Notes: generated from the letters alone by a model not told the origin. DNA of 64,000 nt from Bacteroidales bacterium (GCA_017934185.1 JAGBJY010000050.1:1-64000); one strand, 5' to 3'. Shown: positions 51,231-61,223, numbered from the stretch's first letter. Numbers and translations: made by a program.

Positions 51231-52178
51231 ATGGCGGTAGAATTCCCTGCACAATATTGGAAAGACTATGAGCTTATAGACAGCGGCAACGGTGAAAAGC
51301 TGGAGCGCTTCGGCAAGTATGTGCTTCGCCGCCCGGAGCCCAAGGCGCTGTGGGCACCTTCCCTCCCGGAGGCCGATTGGCGCCGGCAGAGCCACGTGGT
51401 TTTCAAGCCCGGGGCCGGTTTCGGCAAGGCCGGCAAGGAGGACAGCGGCACCTGGGAAAAACTCCGGAAAATGGAAGACCAGTGGGGCATCACCTACAAC
51501 GGGGAGCCGGACCCCGAAACCCACGCCGCTTCCGACCTGCACCTGGCCCTGCGGCTGGGCCTCACCTCCTTCAAACACGTGGGTGTGTTCCCGGAGCAGG
51601 CTCCCAACTGGGAATTTATCTATGCCCAAACGGCCCGCCTGGCCCGCATTCACAAGGCCAACGGCCTGGCTGCACCGCGCGTTCTCAACCTCTTCGCCTA
51701 CACCGGCGCCGCTTCCCTGGCCGCCAAGTGCGCCGGAGCCGATGTCACCCACCTGGACTCCGTGCGCCAGGTAGTCACCTGGGCCCGAGAAAACATGGAG
51801 CGCAGCGGCCTGGACGGCATCCGCTGGGTGGTGGAAGACGCCCTCAAGTTTGCCCGGCGGGAAGCCAGACGCGGCAACAAGTACGACGGCATCAACCTGG
51901 ACCCGCCCGCATACGGCCACGGCCCGGACGGCGAAAAATGGAAGCTGGACGAGCTCCTTTTCGGCCTGCTGCAAAACGTGGCCGCCATCCTGAGCGAACG
52001 CGATGCCTTCATGGTCCTGAACCTCTACTCCAACGGCTACAGCGCCGCCCTGGGAGAAACCGTAGTACGCGAGGCATTCAAAAACCAGTTCCTGGAAATG
52101 ACTTCCGGGGAACTGGCCTTCAAGGACTCCTTCGGCAAAGTGCTGCCGCTGAGTATCTATGTCAGGCTTAAACGCTAG
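51231..52178 (+). CDS. Class I SAM-dependent methyltransferase (RlmI-like fold)
   Basis: 315 residues. A short N-terminal domain leads into a Rossmann methyltransferase with NLFAYTGAASLAAKCAGAD (SAM loop, about 143-161) and the catalytic NLDPPAYGHG (about 223-232). The NxDPPxx motif is typical of base-methylating enzymes such as RlmI/RlmK, so an rRNA or other nucleic-acid base is a reasonable target, but no PUA domain is obvious. It is transcribed alone from a TATCTTTG box 17 bases before the ATG, divergent from pgk. Confidence 0.85.
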   Translation: MAVEFPAQYWKDYELIDSGNGEKLERFGKYVLRRPEPKALWAPSLPEADWRRQSHVVFKPGAGFGKAGKEDSGTWEKLRKMEDQWGITYNGEPDPETHAASDLHLALRLGLTSFKHVGVFPEQAPNWEFIYAQTARLARIHKANGLAAPRVLNLFAYTGAASLAAKCAGADVTHLDSVRQVVTWARENMERSGLDGIRWVVEDALKFARREARRGNKYDGINLDPPAYGHGPDGEKWKLDELLFGLLQNVAAILSERDAFMVLNLYSNGYSAALGETVVREAFKNQFLEMTSGELAFKDSFGKVLPLSIYVRLKR

Positions 52179-52223
52179 GGGTAAGGGCTGGTCGCTATCT
52201 GTTTACTAATCAACGTTTTATTG

Positions 52224-52256
52224 AAAATCCTCGGCGCAAAAAGAGCCGAGGATTTT
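52224..52256. terminator. Bidirectional terminator between convergent genes
   Basis: AAAATCCTCGGC (52224-52235) pairs perfectly with GCCGAGGATTTT (52245-52256) around a nine-base loop. It serves the methyltransferase gene (plus) and the DUF2723 gene (minus). Confidence 0.9.
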
Positions 52257-52299
52257 ACCATAACATCCTGAAAATCAGCCGATTAGCAGCCGCGCAAAA

Positions 52300-55200
52300 T
52301 CACCCGGCCACCTCAAGCGTGTCGGAGGAACGCTCGGGCCGATAAGTACCGCCCGAAGCGGCATGCAGCAGTGCCTCCAGGTTGGACACGATGGCCTTCG
52401 ACAACTCCGTATCGCCGTACTGCTTGCACACGTCGGAAACGTACAGCAGCACCCGGGAAGCGGTCTCGAACTCGGAAGAGCCCAGGGAACCCCATTCCAG
52501 GTAGAAGCGGGCGGTGTCCATGAGCTGGTCCCCGAAGCGGGCCGCCAGGTCACGCGCCTTCTCGTACTCGCCCAGATAGTAATAGTTTTCCAGCATCTGG
52601 GCCACCATATAGTCGTTTCCGCTGAAGCCCACGGAAATGCTTTCCAGCGGGAAATTTTCCTCCGGGAAGTTCTCCTGGCACATGTCCATGATTTCCAGGG
52701 CCTTTTCGCTTTCTCCGGCGTCAATCAGGGCATTGGCCACCGTGAGGAACAGCTGCCGCTGCGAAAGCACGCCCAGGAAGCTGTACATGTTCTGGTAGTC
52801 CACAAAGTAGTCCGTGCGCTTCAGGGCGTCCCACTTGTACTTGGTCTTGAAGTCATTGTACAACTGCAGGGCGTCCACCTTGCCGGCGTCCGTGGTGCCG
52901 ATTTTGTTGCGGATGGGCGTGAAACGATAGGAGAAGCCGTCGAACATCAGGTAATCCTTGATGCCCACGTTCAGGTCTCCGCCCATGTTCAGAAGGTTCA
53001 GCGGACGGTCCCACTCGTAGGTGGACAGGAAGTCCAGCAGGAACAGCTCCGGCTTGGAAATATAGTTCTTGTCCTTGGACATGGTGAGCATGATTTGGTC
53101 GGGGATTTCGTCGGCAAACTTCTCCGGGACAATCCCGTATTTGAGGCAGTTCTCCTTGTTGACCGGAATCACGATATTGCGGGCGCAGATGAAATCCAGC
53201 TTGCGGCCGCTCTCCAGCGGAACCTTCATCTTGGGGTCCTTGAACACGTCCATGACGTCGCTCAGCAGCATGGGCGAACCGTCGTCGTACGTAATGTACA
53301 CGAACTCGTTTGTGCCGTACAGGTACTGCTCCTTCGGAACCGTAAGTTTGAGCGGCTTGCTCTCATTGCAGGCCCATTTCATCTGGTCGATATACCAGTC
53401 CGTGCCCAGCAGCGAGGTGTTCACCACGCGCACGTCCGTGCGGACGCCCTCAATTTCCTGGGCATACCACAAGGGGAAGGTATCGTTGTCCCCGTGCGTC
53501 ACCAGCAGGCCGTTCTCGCCCACCGAATTCAGGTAGTTCCAGGCCATTTCCGGCGCCGTATAACGGTTGGAGCGGTCGTGGTCGTCCCAGTTTTGGGCGG
53601 CCATCAGCACGGGTACGCACAGGCACAGGGCCGATACCCCGCCGGCGACGGCGACAGGAGGCAGCTTCTTGGCGGCCGCCCCCAGCCACTGGTACAGGGC
53701 CGCCACGCCCAGGCCAATCCAAATGGCGAACATATAGAACGAACCGGCGTATGCGTAGTCACGCTCACGCACCTGATACGGCGGCTGGTTCAGATACATG
53801 ACGATGGCGATGCCCGTCATGAAGAACATCAGGAACACAATCCAGCTGCCGCGTTTGTCTTTGTCGTATTGGAACACCAGTCCCAGCAGTCCCAGCAGCA
53901 GCGGCAGGAAGAAGTAATGGTTCTTGCCCTTGTTCTCGCGCAGCGGCGCAGGAGCGTCCGACTGGTCTCCCAGGCGGAATTCGTCCAGGAAGCCGATGCC
54001 GCTCTCCCAGTTGCCATTGAAGATATTGCCCGGCAGCGGGGAGTGGATGTCGTTCTGGCGGCCCACGAAGTTCCACATGAAGTAGCGCCAGTACATCCAG
54101 TTGAGCTGATAGTCAAAGAAATAGGCCATATTCGCCCCGAAGCTGGGCTTGCGGTGCTTGGCGCCCTTCACGCGCGTCCCCTTCCCTTGCGTATAGGTCT
54201 CGTAAAAGTCGATGTAGCGAGGGTCCGCCGAGGACCACATGCGCGGGAACAGCATCTTGCCTTCCGGCAGATAAGCGGCGTCCGCGGGAGCCTCGGCCCG
54301 GACGTATTTGCCGTCCAGCGGAGCCCAGTACTTGTCCTGCGTAAGGTCGTACGGGGCATCGAAATACTGGCCGTACAACAGCGGGGCCGAACCATACTGT
54401 TCGCGGTTCAGGTAACGCACCAGGGTGTACGGGTTGTCCGGCTGATACTCGTTGGTAGGGGTTTTGACGCTGGAACGGATAATGACCATGGAAAACAGCG
54501 AAAAGCCGATTACCAGGGTGGTGACGCACAGGGTCACCGTATTCAGGAACACCTGGCCCTTCCTGAGCGTTGCGAACAGCGCCCAGAAGCACAAAACCAG
54601 CAGCGCCACCAGGAACACCAGGGCGCCGCTGTTGTACGGCAGGCCGAAGCTGTTCACGAAGATGCGGTCGAAGAAGGCCGCCAGCTTGGGCAGGTACGGA
54701 ATGAAGAGGTACACCAGCAGGAACTCAATGACCACGCCGATGGCAAAAATGCCCAGCAAGTGCTTGAACGGCAGTTTTTTGTCCTCGTTCATGCGATAGT
54801 AGTACATGAACACGAAGGCCGGAATGGTGAGCAGGTTCAGAAGATGCACGCCGATACTCAGGCCCATCAGGAAGGCGATGAGCACTATCCAACGGCGGGA
54901 ATGGGGCTCGTCCGCGTGGTCGTACCACTGGCACATGGCCCAGAAAACCAAGGCCGTAAACAGGGACGACATGGCATATACCTCCCCTTCCACCGCACTG
55001 AACCAGAACGTGTCGCTGAAGCAGTAGGCCAGGGCGCCCACCGCACCGGAGCCGAAGATGGCCACCGCGCGGCCCGGAGAATTTCCTGCCAAAAGCCTCT
55101 TGGCAAAAAAGACGATGGTGAAATACAGCAGGAAGATGGTAAGGGCGCTCAGGATGGCGTTCATGGCATTCACGGCCACGGCGGCATGCTCCGGCTTCAC

Positions 55201-55413
55201 CGGAATGGTGAAGAAACGCGCAAGCAGCTGGAACACCGGGTTTCCCGGGGGATGTCCCACCTCCAGTTTATACGACGATGCAATGAATTCGCCACAGTCC
55301 CAGAACGAAGCCGTGGGCTCTATGGTGGACAGATATGTGACGGCCGATACCGCCAAAACGGTAAGCGCCACAATCCAGTTCCACTTATTAAATTCCTTTT
55401 GGTTCATAATCAC
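52300..55413 (-). CDS. DUF2723 multi-pass membrane protein (TMEM260-like)
   Basis: 1037 residues; a start at the second ATG (55407, MNQKEF) is equally likely. The N-terminal DUF2723 domain (about 10-340) has the signature TIEPTASFWDCGEFIASSYK and HPPGNPVFQLL followed by about ten transmembrane helices, an arrangement like GT-C glycosyltransferases. More helices lie at about 490-600, then a soluble C-terminal part of about 430 residues with TPR-like helices. The human relative TMEM260 is an O-mannosyltransferase, so protein glycosylation is a fair hypothesis. It is transcribed alone, between the terminator at 52224 and a hairpin at 55419. Confidence 0.85.
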   Translation of the reverse strand: MIMNQKEFNKWNWIVALTVLAVSAVTYLSTIEPTASFWDCGEFIASSYKLEVGHPPGNPVFQLLARFFTIPVKPEHAAVAVNAMNAILSALTIFLLYFTIVFFAKRLLAGNSPGRAVAIFGSGAVGALAYCFSDTFWFSAVEGEVYAMSSLFTALVFWAMCQWYDHADEPHSRRWIVLIAFLMGLSIGVHLLNLLTIPAFVFMYYYRMNEDKKLPFKHLLGIFAIGVVIEFLLVYLFIPYLPKLAAFFDRIFVNSFGLPYNSGALVFLVALLVLCFWALFATLRKGQVFLNTVTLCVTTLVIGFSLFSMVIIRSSVKTPTNEYQPDNPYTLVRYLNREQYGSAPLLYGQYFDAPYDLTQDKYWAPLDGKYVRAEAPADAAYLPEGKMLFPRMWSSADPRYIDFYETYTQGKGTRVKGAKHRKPSFGANMAYFFDYQLNWMYWRYFMWNFVGRQNDIHSPLPGNIFNGNWESGIGFLDEFRLGDQSDAPAPLRENKGKNHYFFLPLLLGLLGLVFQYDKDKRGSWIVFLMFFMTGIAIVMYLNQPPYQVRERDYAYAGSFYMFAIWIGLGVAALYQWLGAAAKKLPPVAVAGGVSALCLCVPVLMAAQNWDDHDRSNRYTAPEMAWNYLNSVGENGLLVTHGDNDTFPLWYAQEIEGVRTDVRVVNTSLLGTDWYIDQMKWACNESKPLKLTVPKEQYLYGTNEFVYITYDDGSPMLLSDVMDVFKDPKMKVPLESGRKLDFICARNIVIPVNKENCLKYGIVPEKFADEIPDQIMLTMSKDKNYISKPELFLLDFLSTYEWDRPLNLLNMGGDLNVGIKDYLMFDGFSYRFTPIRNKIGTTDAGKVDALQLYNDFKTKYKWDALKRTDYFVDYQNMYSFLGVLSQRQLFLTVANALIDAGESEKALEIMDMCQENFPEENFPLESISVGFSGNDYMVAQMLENYYYLGEYEKARDLAARFGDQLMDTARFYLEWGSLGSSEFETASRVLLYVSDVCKQYGDTELSKAIVSNLEALLHAASGGTYRPERSSDTLEVAG

Positions 55414-55418
55414 ATACA

Positions 55419-55456
55419 GTAAGCCTGCAAAGTTAACAAAAACTTCGCAGGCTTAC
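55419..55456. other. Sixteen-base inverted repeat between the lipoprotein operon and the DUF2723 gene
   Basis: Arms 55419-55434 and 55441-55456 match with one mismatch around a six-base loop. On the minus strand the second arm contains TAACTTTG (55435-55428), a -7 box for the DUF2723 gene, 14 bases before its ATG. The hairpin is probably the terminator of the lipoprotein operon, but the only T run is near the loop, so an attenuator or operator is also possible. Confidence 0.65.
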
Positions 55457-55464
55457 AACACGGT

Positions 55465-57054
55465 TCAGTCGTACACGAGCGCAAACTCATCCACCCAAAG
55501 GGTACTCCCGCGCCCGCCCGTGAAATAGTCGCCCAGGGCGCTGGATGAAGCGACAATCACCAGATATCTGGGAGTCCGGTCGCTGCGGTACGTAAGCGGA
55601 ATATCGAATGGAACGTATCCGTCGGTGGTTTCCGAAAGGGCGTATCGGCCATAGGCGATGATGGCCGGATCGTTGTCGAAGTCCACATACGTACTGTTGG
55701 AACTGACGACATGGAACTGGTCCGCCCAGTCGGTAAGGGCTATCAGGATGTGCCCGGTATCAGGCTGGCCTTTCAGGGCCGCGTGGGCGTCATCAGTGTC
55801 GGTAATGGGCGTGGACTTGTATGCGGCGCTGCCTTTCAGCGAAACCGGCTTGGCGGTGAAGGGAAGACCCCAGGCCAATTCCGCACCCAGGCCCTGCAGT
55901 TTCACGAACTGTCCGGTGAACACGCTGCCGGCGGCAAATTTCACCACGGCATAGCTGCTCTCCATCCGGCAGGCTTTCTTGCCCTCGCCGGCCACCGCCA
56001 CAAAGGAATCGTCGGGCATGGTGGCACTGCCGGTGAAAGAGGCCGTGGCCTTGTTCGCGGAATCCCAAACCTGCACGCCGCCCTCTTCCCACGGGTTCCA
56101 TACCTTCCCGTTGGCATGCCAGGCATCGAAGTTCAGGTTGGCGGGCTGCACCGGCTCTCCCGTTTCAAAAGGCATGGGGGCCGATACTTCCTCCCCGTCC
56201 CGCACCCGGCACTCGTAGGCCGTCTTGGGTGTAAGTCCCGTCAGGCGGGCCGTAAGCCCCACCCCCGACACGGAGACCTCCGCAGCGGCCGTCCAGGTGC
56301 TTTCATCGGCCTTTTTGTACTCCACGCCCACGTCCGATCCGTCGGAGGCGAACACCCCGCGCACTCGGGCCGAATAGCAGTGGGCGTCCACCTCGCTCAC
56401 GGCCGTGCTTACTTTAAGCTGCAAGGCTTTCAGGCGCCACTCAATCACTTCCCCCTTCCATTCCACGAAGAAACTCCGTTCGGTGATGCAGTCCAGCGTC
56501 ATGGGAAACGACACGGCGCGGGTGGTGAGCGTCAGGTGCTGCAGGTCGCTTTCGTATCCGGTGGTGCTTATGATGCAGGAGCCTTCGGGCTCCAGCTTCA
56601 TCGCCTCGAACGTCACGGAAGAAAGCGGCTTGGTATCAGGCATATACACATACACGCTGCGGGTTTCCATATTGAACTGGGCTTCCTGTGCCTGGCCCGC
56701 GCAGCGCACATACCGCTCGATGGGCTGGGTGGCGGTGATGGTCCACTCGTAGTCCTGGTACGTGTGCAGCACCGCTTTCACGGGCTGCGTCAGGTCCAGC
56801 CACTCCCCGATGTCGTCGCAGGTGGCCTTTTCCGTCATTTCGAAGGACGTCACTTTCACGTGGGACATATCGGCCCACTCTTCCAGGACGATGGAAACTT
56901 CGCGCGCCGCCGCGTCTATACGGACCTCCTTGGCATCCTCCACCTCGAACGCCACGATGGCCCCGACCAACTGCGGATAATCCAGGTCGTTCGGGAAAAA
57001 GCAGCTGACGGCCAGCATGCCGCAAAGGGCTATGTGCATCCAGCGTTTTACCAT
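55465..57054 (-). CDS. Lipoprotein with fibronectin-like and putative carbohydrate metabolism (PCMD) domains
   Basis: 529 residues from ATG 57054 (MVKRWMHIALCGMLAVSC, lipobox Cys18); the earlier open frame lies inside the barrel gene. The N-terminal half is beta-rich (about 25-220) without a recognised family, then a fibronectin type III-like segment (about 225-300; TARLTGLTPKTAYECRVRDG). The C-terminal domain (about 305-529) is a jelly-roll type with NLNFDAWHANGKVWNPW and a final GGRGSTLWVDEFALVYD. The last motif is shared with the lipoprotein at 57803-59953, so these are paralogues. The start overlaps the barrel gene by 7 bp. Last gene of the operon. Function unknown; probably a surface glycan-binding or processing protein. 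Confidence 0.8.
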   Translation of the reverse strand: MVKRWMHIALCGMLAVSCFFPNDLDYPQLVGAIVAFEVEDAKEVRIDAAAREVSIVLEEWADMSHVKVTSFEMTEKATCDDIGEWLDLTQPVKAVLHTYQDYEWTITATQPIERYVRCAGQAQEAQFNMETRSVYVYMPDTKPLSSVTFEAMKLEPEGSCIISTTGYESDLQHLTLTTRAVSFPMTLDCITERSFFVEWKGEVIEWRLKALQLKVSTAVSEVDAHCYSARVRGVFASDGSDVGVEYKKADESTWTAAAEVSVSGVGLTARLTGLTPKTAYECRVRDGEEVSAPMPFETGEPVQPANLNFDAWHANGKVWNPWEEGGVQVWDSANKATASFTGSATMPDDSFVAVAGEGKKACRMESSYAVVKFAAGSVFTGQFVKLQGLGAELAWGLPFTAKPVSLKGSAAYKSTPITDTDDAHAALKGQPDTGHILIALTDWADQFHVVSSNSTYVDFDNDPAIIAYGRYALSETTDGYVPFDIPLTYRSDRTPRYLVIVASSSALGDYFTGGRGSTLWVDEFALVYD

Positions 57055-57803
57055 AGATAAAAGTGCGCGCCGAAACGGATGGCCAGAATGTCGATGTTCA
57101 GTCCCGTACCCAGGCTGTTTCCGCTGCTGGTCTTCACCTGGTTTTCCGTCTGTTTGGTGATTGTCCAGGTGAAATCCAACAAGCCCACGGACACCTCGAA
57201 GTCGAAGTTCTCGTGCACGAAGAAACAAATACCCGGGTCCACCCGCAGGGCCAGTTTCCACTTGTCTTTGTACGTTCCCTGTTTCAGATTGTCCGTCTCT
57301 TCATACAGCATGCTCTGCACATAGCCGCCATTGAGCGTCCCTTCCACGAACCAGCCGAAGATGCGGCTGCCCATGAAAGGCACATAATAACGGACACCGG
57401 CCGCCAGGGCATACGACTGCCGCTTGTAATGCTGTCCGGCGATATCCAGGCCCAGGTCTTCCGAAAGATGCAGCGAGGCCTTGTTCAGGTCCACGCCCAG
57501 CCAGGAATACTCGAAGCGGGCCACCGCGCTCAGGTTGGTGCCGAAGAAATACTCGAACGAGGGCGCCACGCCGATGGAGCGGTACCCGCCTTTCAGGTCG
57601 CCGATATACTTGGACAGCACCGTGTAGCCTTCATCGTCTCCCAGCGAAAACTTGCGCCAGGACGCGCTGAGGCCGCCGCCGAAACTCCCCTTGGGGATAA
57701 ATATCTTGTTCTTTCCCGCAAAGCCGCGCGTAAACTTCTCCTGGGCCTGTCCCGAAATGGCGAGACAGGCGGCCAGAAGAAGGATGAGGTATTTTTTCGT
57801 CAT
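57048..57803 (-). CDS. Outer membrane beta-barrel protein in the lipoprotein operon
   Basis: 251 residues with signal peptide MTKKYLILLLAACLAISGQA. The rest has repeated amphipathic strands with aromatic ends (FGGGLSASWRKFSLG, VAPSFEYFFGTNLSAVARFEY, YYVPFMGSRIFGWF) and a C-terminal FGAHFYLW, a good barrel-assembly signal. About ten to twelve strands are expected. The ATG overlaps the previous gene's stop in a TAATG junction and the next gene overlaps by 7 bp, so expression is coupled to the lipoproteins. It may anchor or pass the neighbouring lipoproteins, which is inference. Confidence 0.85.
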   Translation of the reverse strand: MTKKYLILLLAACLAISGQAQEKFTRGFAGKNKIFIPKGSFGGGLSASWRKFSLGDDEGYTVLSKYIGDLKGGYRSIGVAPSFEYFFGTNLSAVARFEYSWLGVDLNKASLHLSEDLGLDIAGQHYKRQSYALAAGVRYYVPFMGSRIFGWFVEGTLNGGYVQSMLYEETDNLKQGTYKDKWKLALRVDPGICFFVHENFDFEVSVGLLDFTWTITKQTENQVKTSSGNSLGTGLNIDILAIRFGAHFYLW

Positions 57804-59953
57804 TACAGCTTACGGTATCCGACCAGTTCGCGATCGGCTTCGGAAAGCTGGCCGGCGTCGTACACCAGGGACAGTTCGTCCAGCCAGAGGGTGGAGCCCT
57901 TGCCGCCGGTGAAGTAGTCGCTGAGGCGGGAGGCCGCGCCTACGATGACCACGTACTTGGGCGTACGGGCGTCACGGTACTGCAGCGGGAAGGTGAATTC
58001 CACATATCCGTCGGTGCTCACATTGGAAGTGAAGTCACACATGGCGATGATGGAAGGGTCGTCGTCCTGCAGGAAAATGCCCTTGGAGGTATTGACGCGG
58101 AACTTGGCGCTCCAGTCGCAAAGGTACATCTTGATGGAGCAGGCATCCGTCTCTCCTATCTTGGACTTGTAGGGGTCCTCGGCAAAGTCGATGGTCTTGG
58201 GGCTGTATTTGTAGTAGCCGTGGAGGGCCAGCGGGCGGGAGGAGAAGGGAATGCCCCAATCCAGTTCCGCACCGACGCCGGACACTTTCACGAAGTCGCC
58301 CACATAGACATTGCCGGCGGCAAACTTGGTGATGACGACCACCTTCACCGCCGTACTTTCCAGGCGGGCGGCCTTTCCGCGCACCACCACGGACTCTTCC
58401 GGTGTGGTAGGGACCGTGCCGAAACTGGCCGTTCCGCCGTTCGCGGAATCCCAGACACGCGAGGAGGCACCGGAACCCGGATACCAGGCGTTTCCATCCT
58501 TGTACCAGTCGTCGAAGTTCAGATTGGGGATGGTGCCGGCGGCCGCCGTGGTGAAGCTCAGCTCGCGGGTATCTTCGTCCTTGTCCGTCTTGACGCGGAA
58601 TACGTATGCCGTGGAAGCCTGAAGACCGTACAGCTCCGTGCTGCAGGTGGCGGCGGCGTCATTGTACGTGACAGGGCCGCTGCAATCGTTCCATTGGGCA
58701 TCCCCTGCCTTCTTCCACTGGAAAAGCAATCCGGCGGGACGCCCGTCGGTGAACCAACGGCCGCCGAGGATGGCAAATTCGGCCCAGGGTTTGGCGGTAG
58801 CGGCCTCGGCCTCCACCGGCGAGGTCACGGAAAGGACCACCGTGGCGGCGCTGTAACGGTTGCGCGCATCTATCAAATCCAGGGAGAGGTAATACTCGCC
58901 CATGGGAAGAGCGGCCAGGAAGGGGCCGAAGTCCACGGTCGTTTCCGTGGCGCCGTAACTGAGTGCCGATACGCCCAGGCCGGCGGCGGTCAGGCTTTGC
59001 ACCGTGGCGGCGGGAGCATCGACCAGCTGCACATGCTGCGGCAGACCCGCTTCCTGCAGCTTGGTGTCGCTATGGCTCAGCGTCAGGGACTTCATACCCT
59101 TGGGCGCGTAGAACTGCACGATGTTGTGACTGTTCGTATCGCCCTTCTTTACGGAAATGCCGTCGGCCAGGTCAAAGTCCTGTCCGGTGATGGCAGGCAG
59201 GCCTTCGCCGGTGAAGTCCAGATTCAGCTGATAGTATTTTGCATTCAGGGAATCATCTACCAGCACGCGCAGCAGCGAAGAGCCCGCCTGGGCCCGGGTG
59301 CGGTCCAGGGCGAACTTGAAGTGATAGTGCTGACGCGGCTCCACAGAGTCAATTGAGACCGGGCCCACCCGATAGACCGTGCCCTGGGTATTCACCATGT
59401 ACAGGTCCCATTCCAGTGCCGATGCGGCCAGATACCCCTTCCTGGAGAGGTTTCCGTTCGTCGTGCTGAAGACCAGGGCGTCGCCGTTTTCGTTGGCGAC
59501 GGACACCCGGTACTCGGAAAAATAGGCGGCCGTTTCGGCATCGAACTCCACCGTGACCATGGTACGGGCGAGCGTGGCGGTAATGGTCGCCTCGCTAAGA
59601 CGGTCGGGACGGACGGTAACCTGTGCTTCGCCCTCGTAACGGGGCTCATCCCAGCTCTGGCGCGTGTCCGGGCCGGAAATGGCTTTGACGGTATAGTCGC
59701 CTGCGGGCAAGGTCATCGGTTCGCTCTCCAGGGTACGGTAATCGGCAATCCGAACCGTTTCGCCGCCCTTCGCCGGGATAAGCTCCAGCGAGAAGACAGG
59801 ATCGGGCTCGCCGGCCTCGGCCTTTACGACCGGAGTCACCCCCAGGTCGGCGGAGAGGCGCACGGAGAGATACCCTTCCTCCTGCGACCGGTCGGCTTCG
59901 CGCGAACAGGCCAGCAAAGCCAGCAGCGCGACAAGGCAATACTTGGTTTTCAT
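57803..59953 (-). CDS. DUF4493/fibronectin/PCMD lipoprotein
   Basis: 716 residues from ATG 59953 (MKTKYCLVALLALLAC, lipobox Cys16). The first part (about 20-150) resembles DUF4493, with LSVRLSADLG and the LPAGDYTVKAISGP loop; a second beta domain follows (about 150-380). Two Ig or fibronectin-like modules lie at about 380-505 (ELYGLQASTAYVFRVKTDKDED is the end of the last). The C-terminal PCMD-type jelly roll is about 505-700 (NLNFDDWYKDGNAWYPGSG; ends GGKGSTLWLDELSLVYD). Paralogue of the genes on either side. It lies four bases after the upstream gene and has a TAATG junction with the barrel gene. Confidence 0.82.
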   Translation of the reverse strand: MKTKYCLVALLALLACSREADRSQEEGYLSVRLSADLGVTPVVKAEAGEPDPVFSLELIPAKGGETVRIADYRTLESEPMTLPAGDYTVKAISGPDTRQSWDEPRYEGEAQVTVRPDRLSEATITATLARTMVTVEFDAETAAYFSEYRVSVANENGDALVFSTTNGNLSRKGYLAASALEWDLYMVNTQGTVYRVGPVSIDSVEPRQHYHFKFALDRTRAQAGSSLLRVLVDDSLNAKYYQLNLDFTGEGLPAITGQDFDLADGISVKKGDTNSHNIVQFYAPKGMKSLTLSHSDTKLQEAGLPQHVQLVDAPAATVQSLTAAGLGVSALSYGATETTVDFGPFLAALPMGEYYLSLDLIDARNRYSAATVVLSVTSPVEAEAATAKPWAEFAILGGRWFTDGRPAGLLFQWKKAGDAQWNDCSGPVTYNDAAATCSTELYGLQASTAYVFRVKTDKDEDTRELSFTTAAAGTIPNLNFDDWYKDGNAWYPGSGASSRVWDSANGGTASFGTVPTTPEESVVVRGKAARLESTAVKVVVITKFAAGNVYVGDFVKVSGVGAELDWGIPFSSRPLALHGYYKYSPKTIDFAEDPYKSKIGETDACSIKMYLCDWSAKFRVNTSKGIFLQDDDPSIIAMCDFTSNVSTDGYVEFTFPLQYRDARTPKYVVIVGAASRLSDYFTGGKGSTLWLDELSLVYDAGQLSEADRELVGYRKL

Positions 59954-59957
59954 CTGG

Positions 59958-61223
59958 CTATTCGGCATAGAATACGACGGCCTTCTCAAGGCTCTGGTTC
60001 TTTTTGTCGGTTACTTTCAGGGTAAAGGTGTGCTGCGAGCCGCTTTCGGGGGTGTACACGGCAATCAGCGGGACCAGTTGCGAGAGGGAGAAATTCACCG
60101 TCGTCTGGTCCTTCAGCTGGTCGCCCACCGGAATCATGCCGTTGAGTGCGGCAATCATCGCCTCGTCGTTGATGAGGTCCATCGGGAACGGCGTATCGGG
60201 GCTGTAGGTATAGCTGGCACCGGCCAGGCCGGCAATCGTCTCGCCCAGCACGTTGGAATCCACATCCACCACAAAGTCGCGGATGCCTTCCGGAGCGTCA
60301 ATCACAATCTCCACGTCCATCGTCCCGGCGATGGGCGTCGGGGCGAACGTGGGATTCTTGTCCCAGGTCATGGTGGGCACGGTGGAAGGCTGCGGGTTCA
60401 CGGACGGGTCTTCCGTCGGGTCTGTCGGGTCCGAAGGATTGTCGTCGGAATCGCCGCCATCCACAGGCGCCTCATCCCAGCCGGGCACCTCCACGTCGCT
60501 CGTGCGGTCGTTCACCGAAGGGTCGATGGTAATGGACACACCGTTCACCAGACCGGTCACGCGGGCATCCAGGGTAATGACGTGGTGGTCCTTGGCGGAA
60601 ACATCGGAAATCAGCAGTTCGGAATGGGTTTCGCTGTTGTCCACGGCACGGTAGCCATCGACTTTTACGCGGAGCGGCGCCACGGAAAAATAACCGGCCG
60701 TCTGCTCCACGTCACCGGTGGCGGAAGACCAGGTCAGGCTCCTTTCACCGGCATCGGGCGCATCCCAGGAAGCGGCATTGGTAACCACGATGGTGTAGGA
60801 CGAGAGTTCGCTCTTGAAACTGTCCGTGAGCGCGAAACTCACCTTCATGTTCTGCAGGGCGGCGGTCACGTTCACAGGCGTGAGCTCGTCCACGCGGATG
60901 GTGAAATCCGCACTTCCCTTATAAAAAGGAAGGTTCCAGCCGGCATCCCGGAACTCGGGAGAGGCCACGGTAAGGGTATATTCCCCGCTGCCCAGCGTAA
61001 TGGTCTGGGGGATGTCGGTGTAGCGGTCATAGTGCTTGGTCCAGCCGTCGGAACGGACAATGTCCACGACGAAATCGCCCAGCACGTCGTTGGCCTTGGT
61101 GGAATAAACACCCTCCTGGACTGCAGTAAGGGAAAGATGGCCATGGCCCTCGTTCAGGCTTTCTCTGGCCCCGCAGGCTGCCACGGCGGCAGCGGCTGCG
61201 ACAATATAGAGTAATTTTTTCAT
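59958..61223 (-). CDS. DUF4493 lipoprotein
   Basis: 421 residues with lipoprotein signal MKKLLYIVAAAAAVAAC (Cys17). The N-terminal DUF4493-like beta domain (about 25-230) carries the LGSGEYTLTVASP loop seen in its neighbours. A Thr/Asp/Pro-rich linker follows (about 252-290; DNPSDPTDPTEDPSVN), then a C-terminal domain (about 300-421) ending with TLKVTDKKNQSLEKAVVFYAE. Unlike its neighbours it has no PCMD jelly roll at the end, so it may be a structural or adhesive subunit. It is six bases after the first lipoprotein gene and four before the third gene. Confidence 0.82.
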   Translation of the reverse strand: MKKLLYIVAAAAAVAACGARESLNEGHGHLSLTAVQEGVYSTKANDVLGDFVVDIVRSDGWTKHYDRYTDIPQTITLGSGEYTLTVASPEFRDAGWNLPFYKGSADFTIRVDELTPVNVTAALQNMKVSFALTDSFKSELSSYTIVVTNAASWDAPDAGERSLTWSSATGDVEQTAGYFSVAPLRVKVDGYRAVDNSETHSELLISDVSAKDHHVITLDARVTGLVNGVSITIDPSVNDRTSDVEVPGWDEAPVDGGDSDDNPSDPTDPTEDPSVNPQPSTVPTMTWDKNPTFAPTPIAGTMDVEIVIDAPEGIRDFVVDVDSNVLGETIAGLAGASYTYSPDTPFPMDLINDEAMIAALNGMIPVGDQLKDQTTVNFSLSQLVPLIAVYTPESGSQHTFTLKVTDKKNQSLEKAVVFYAE

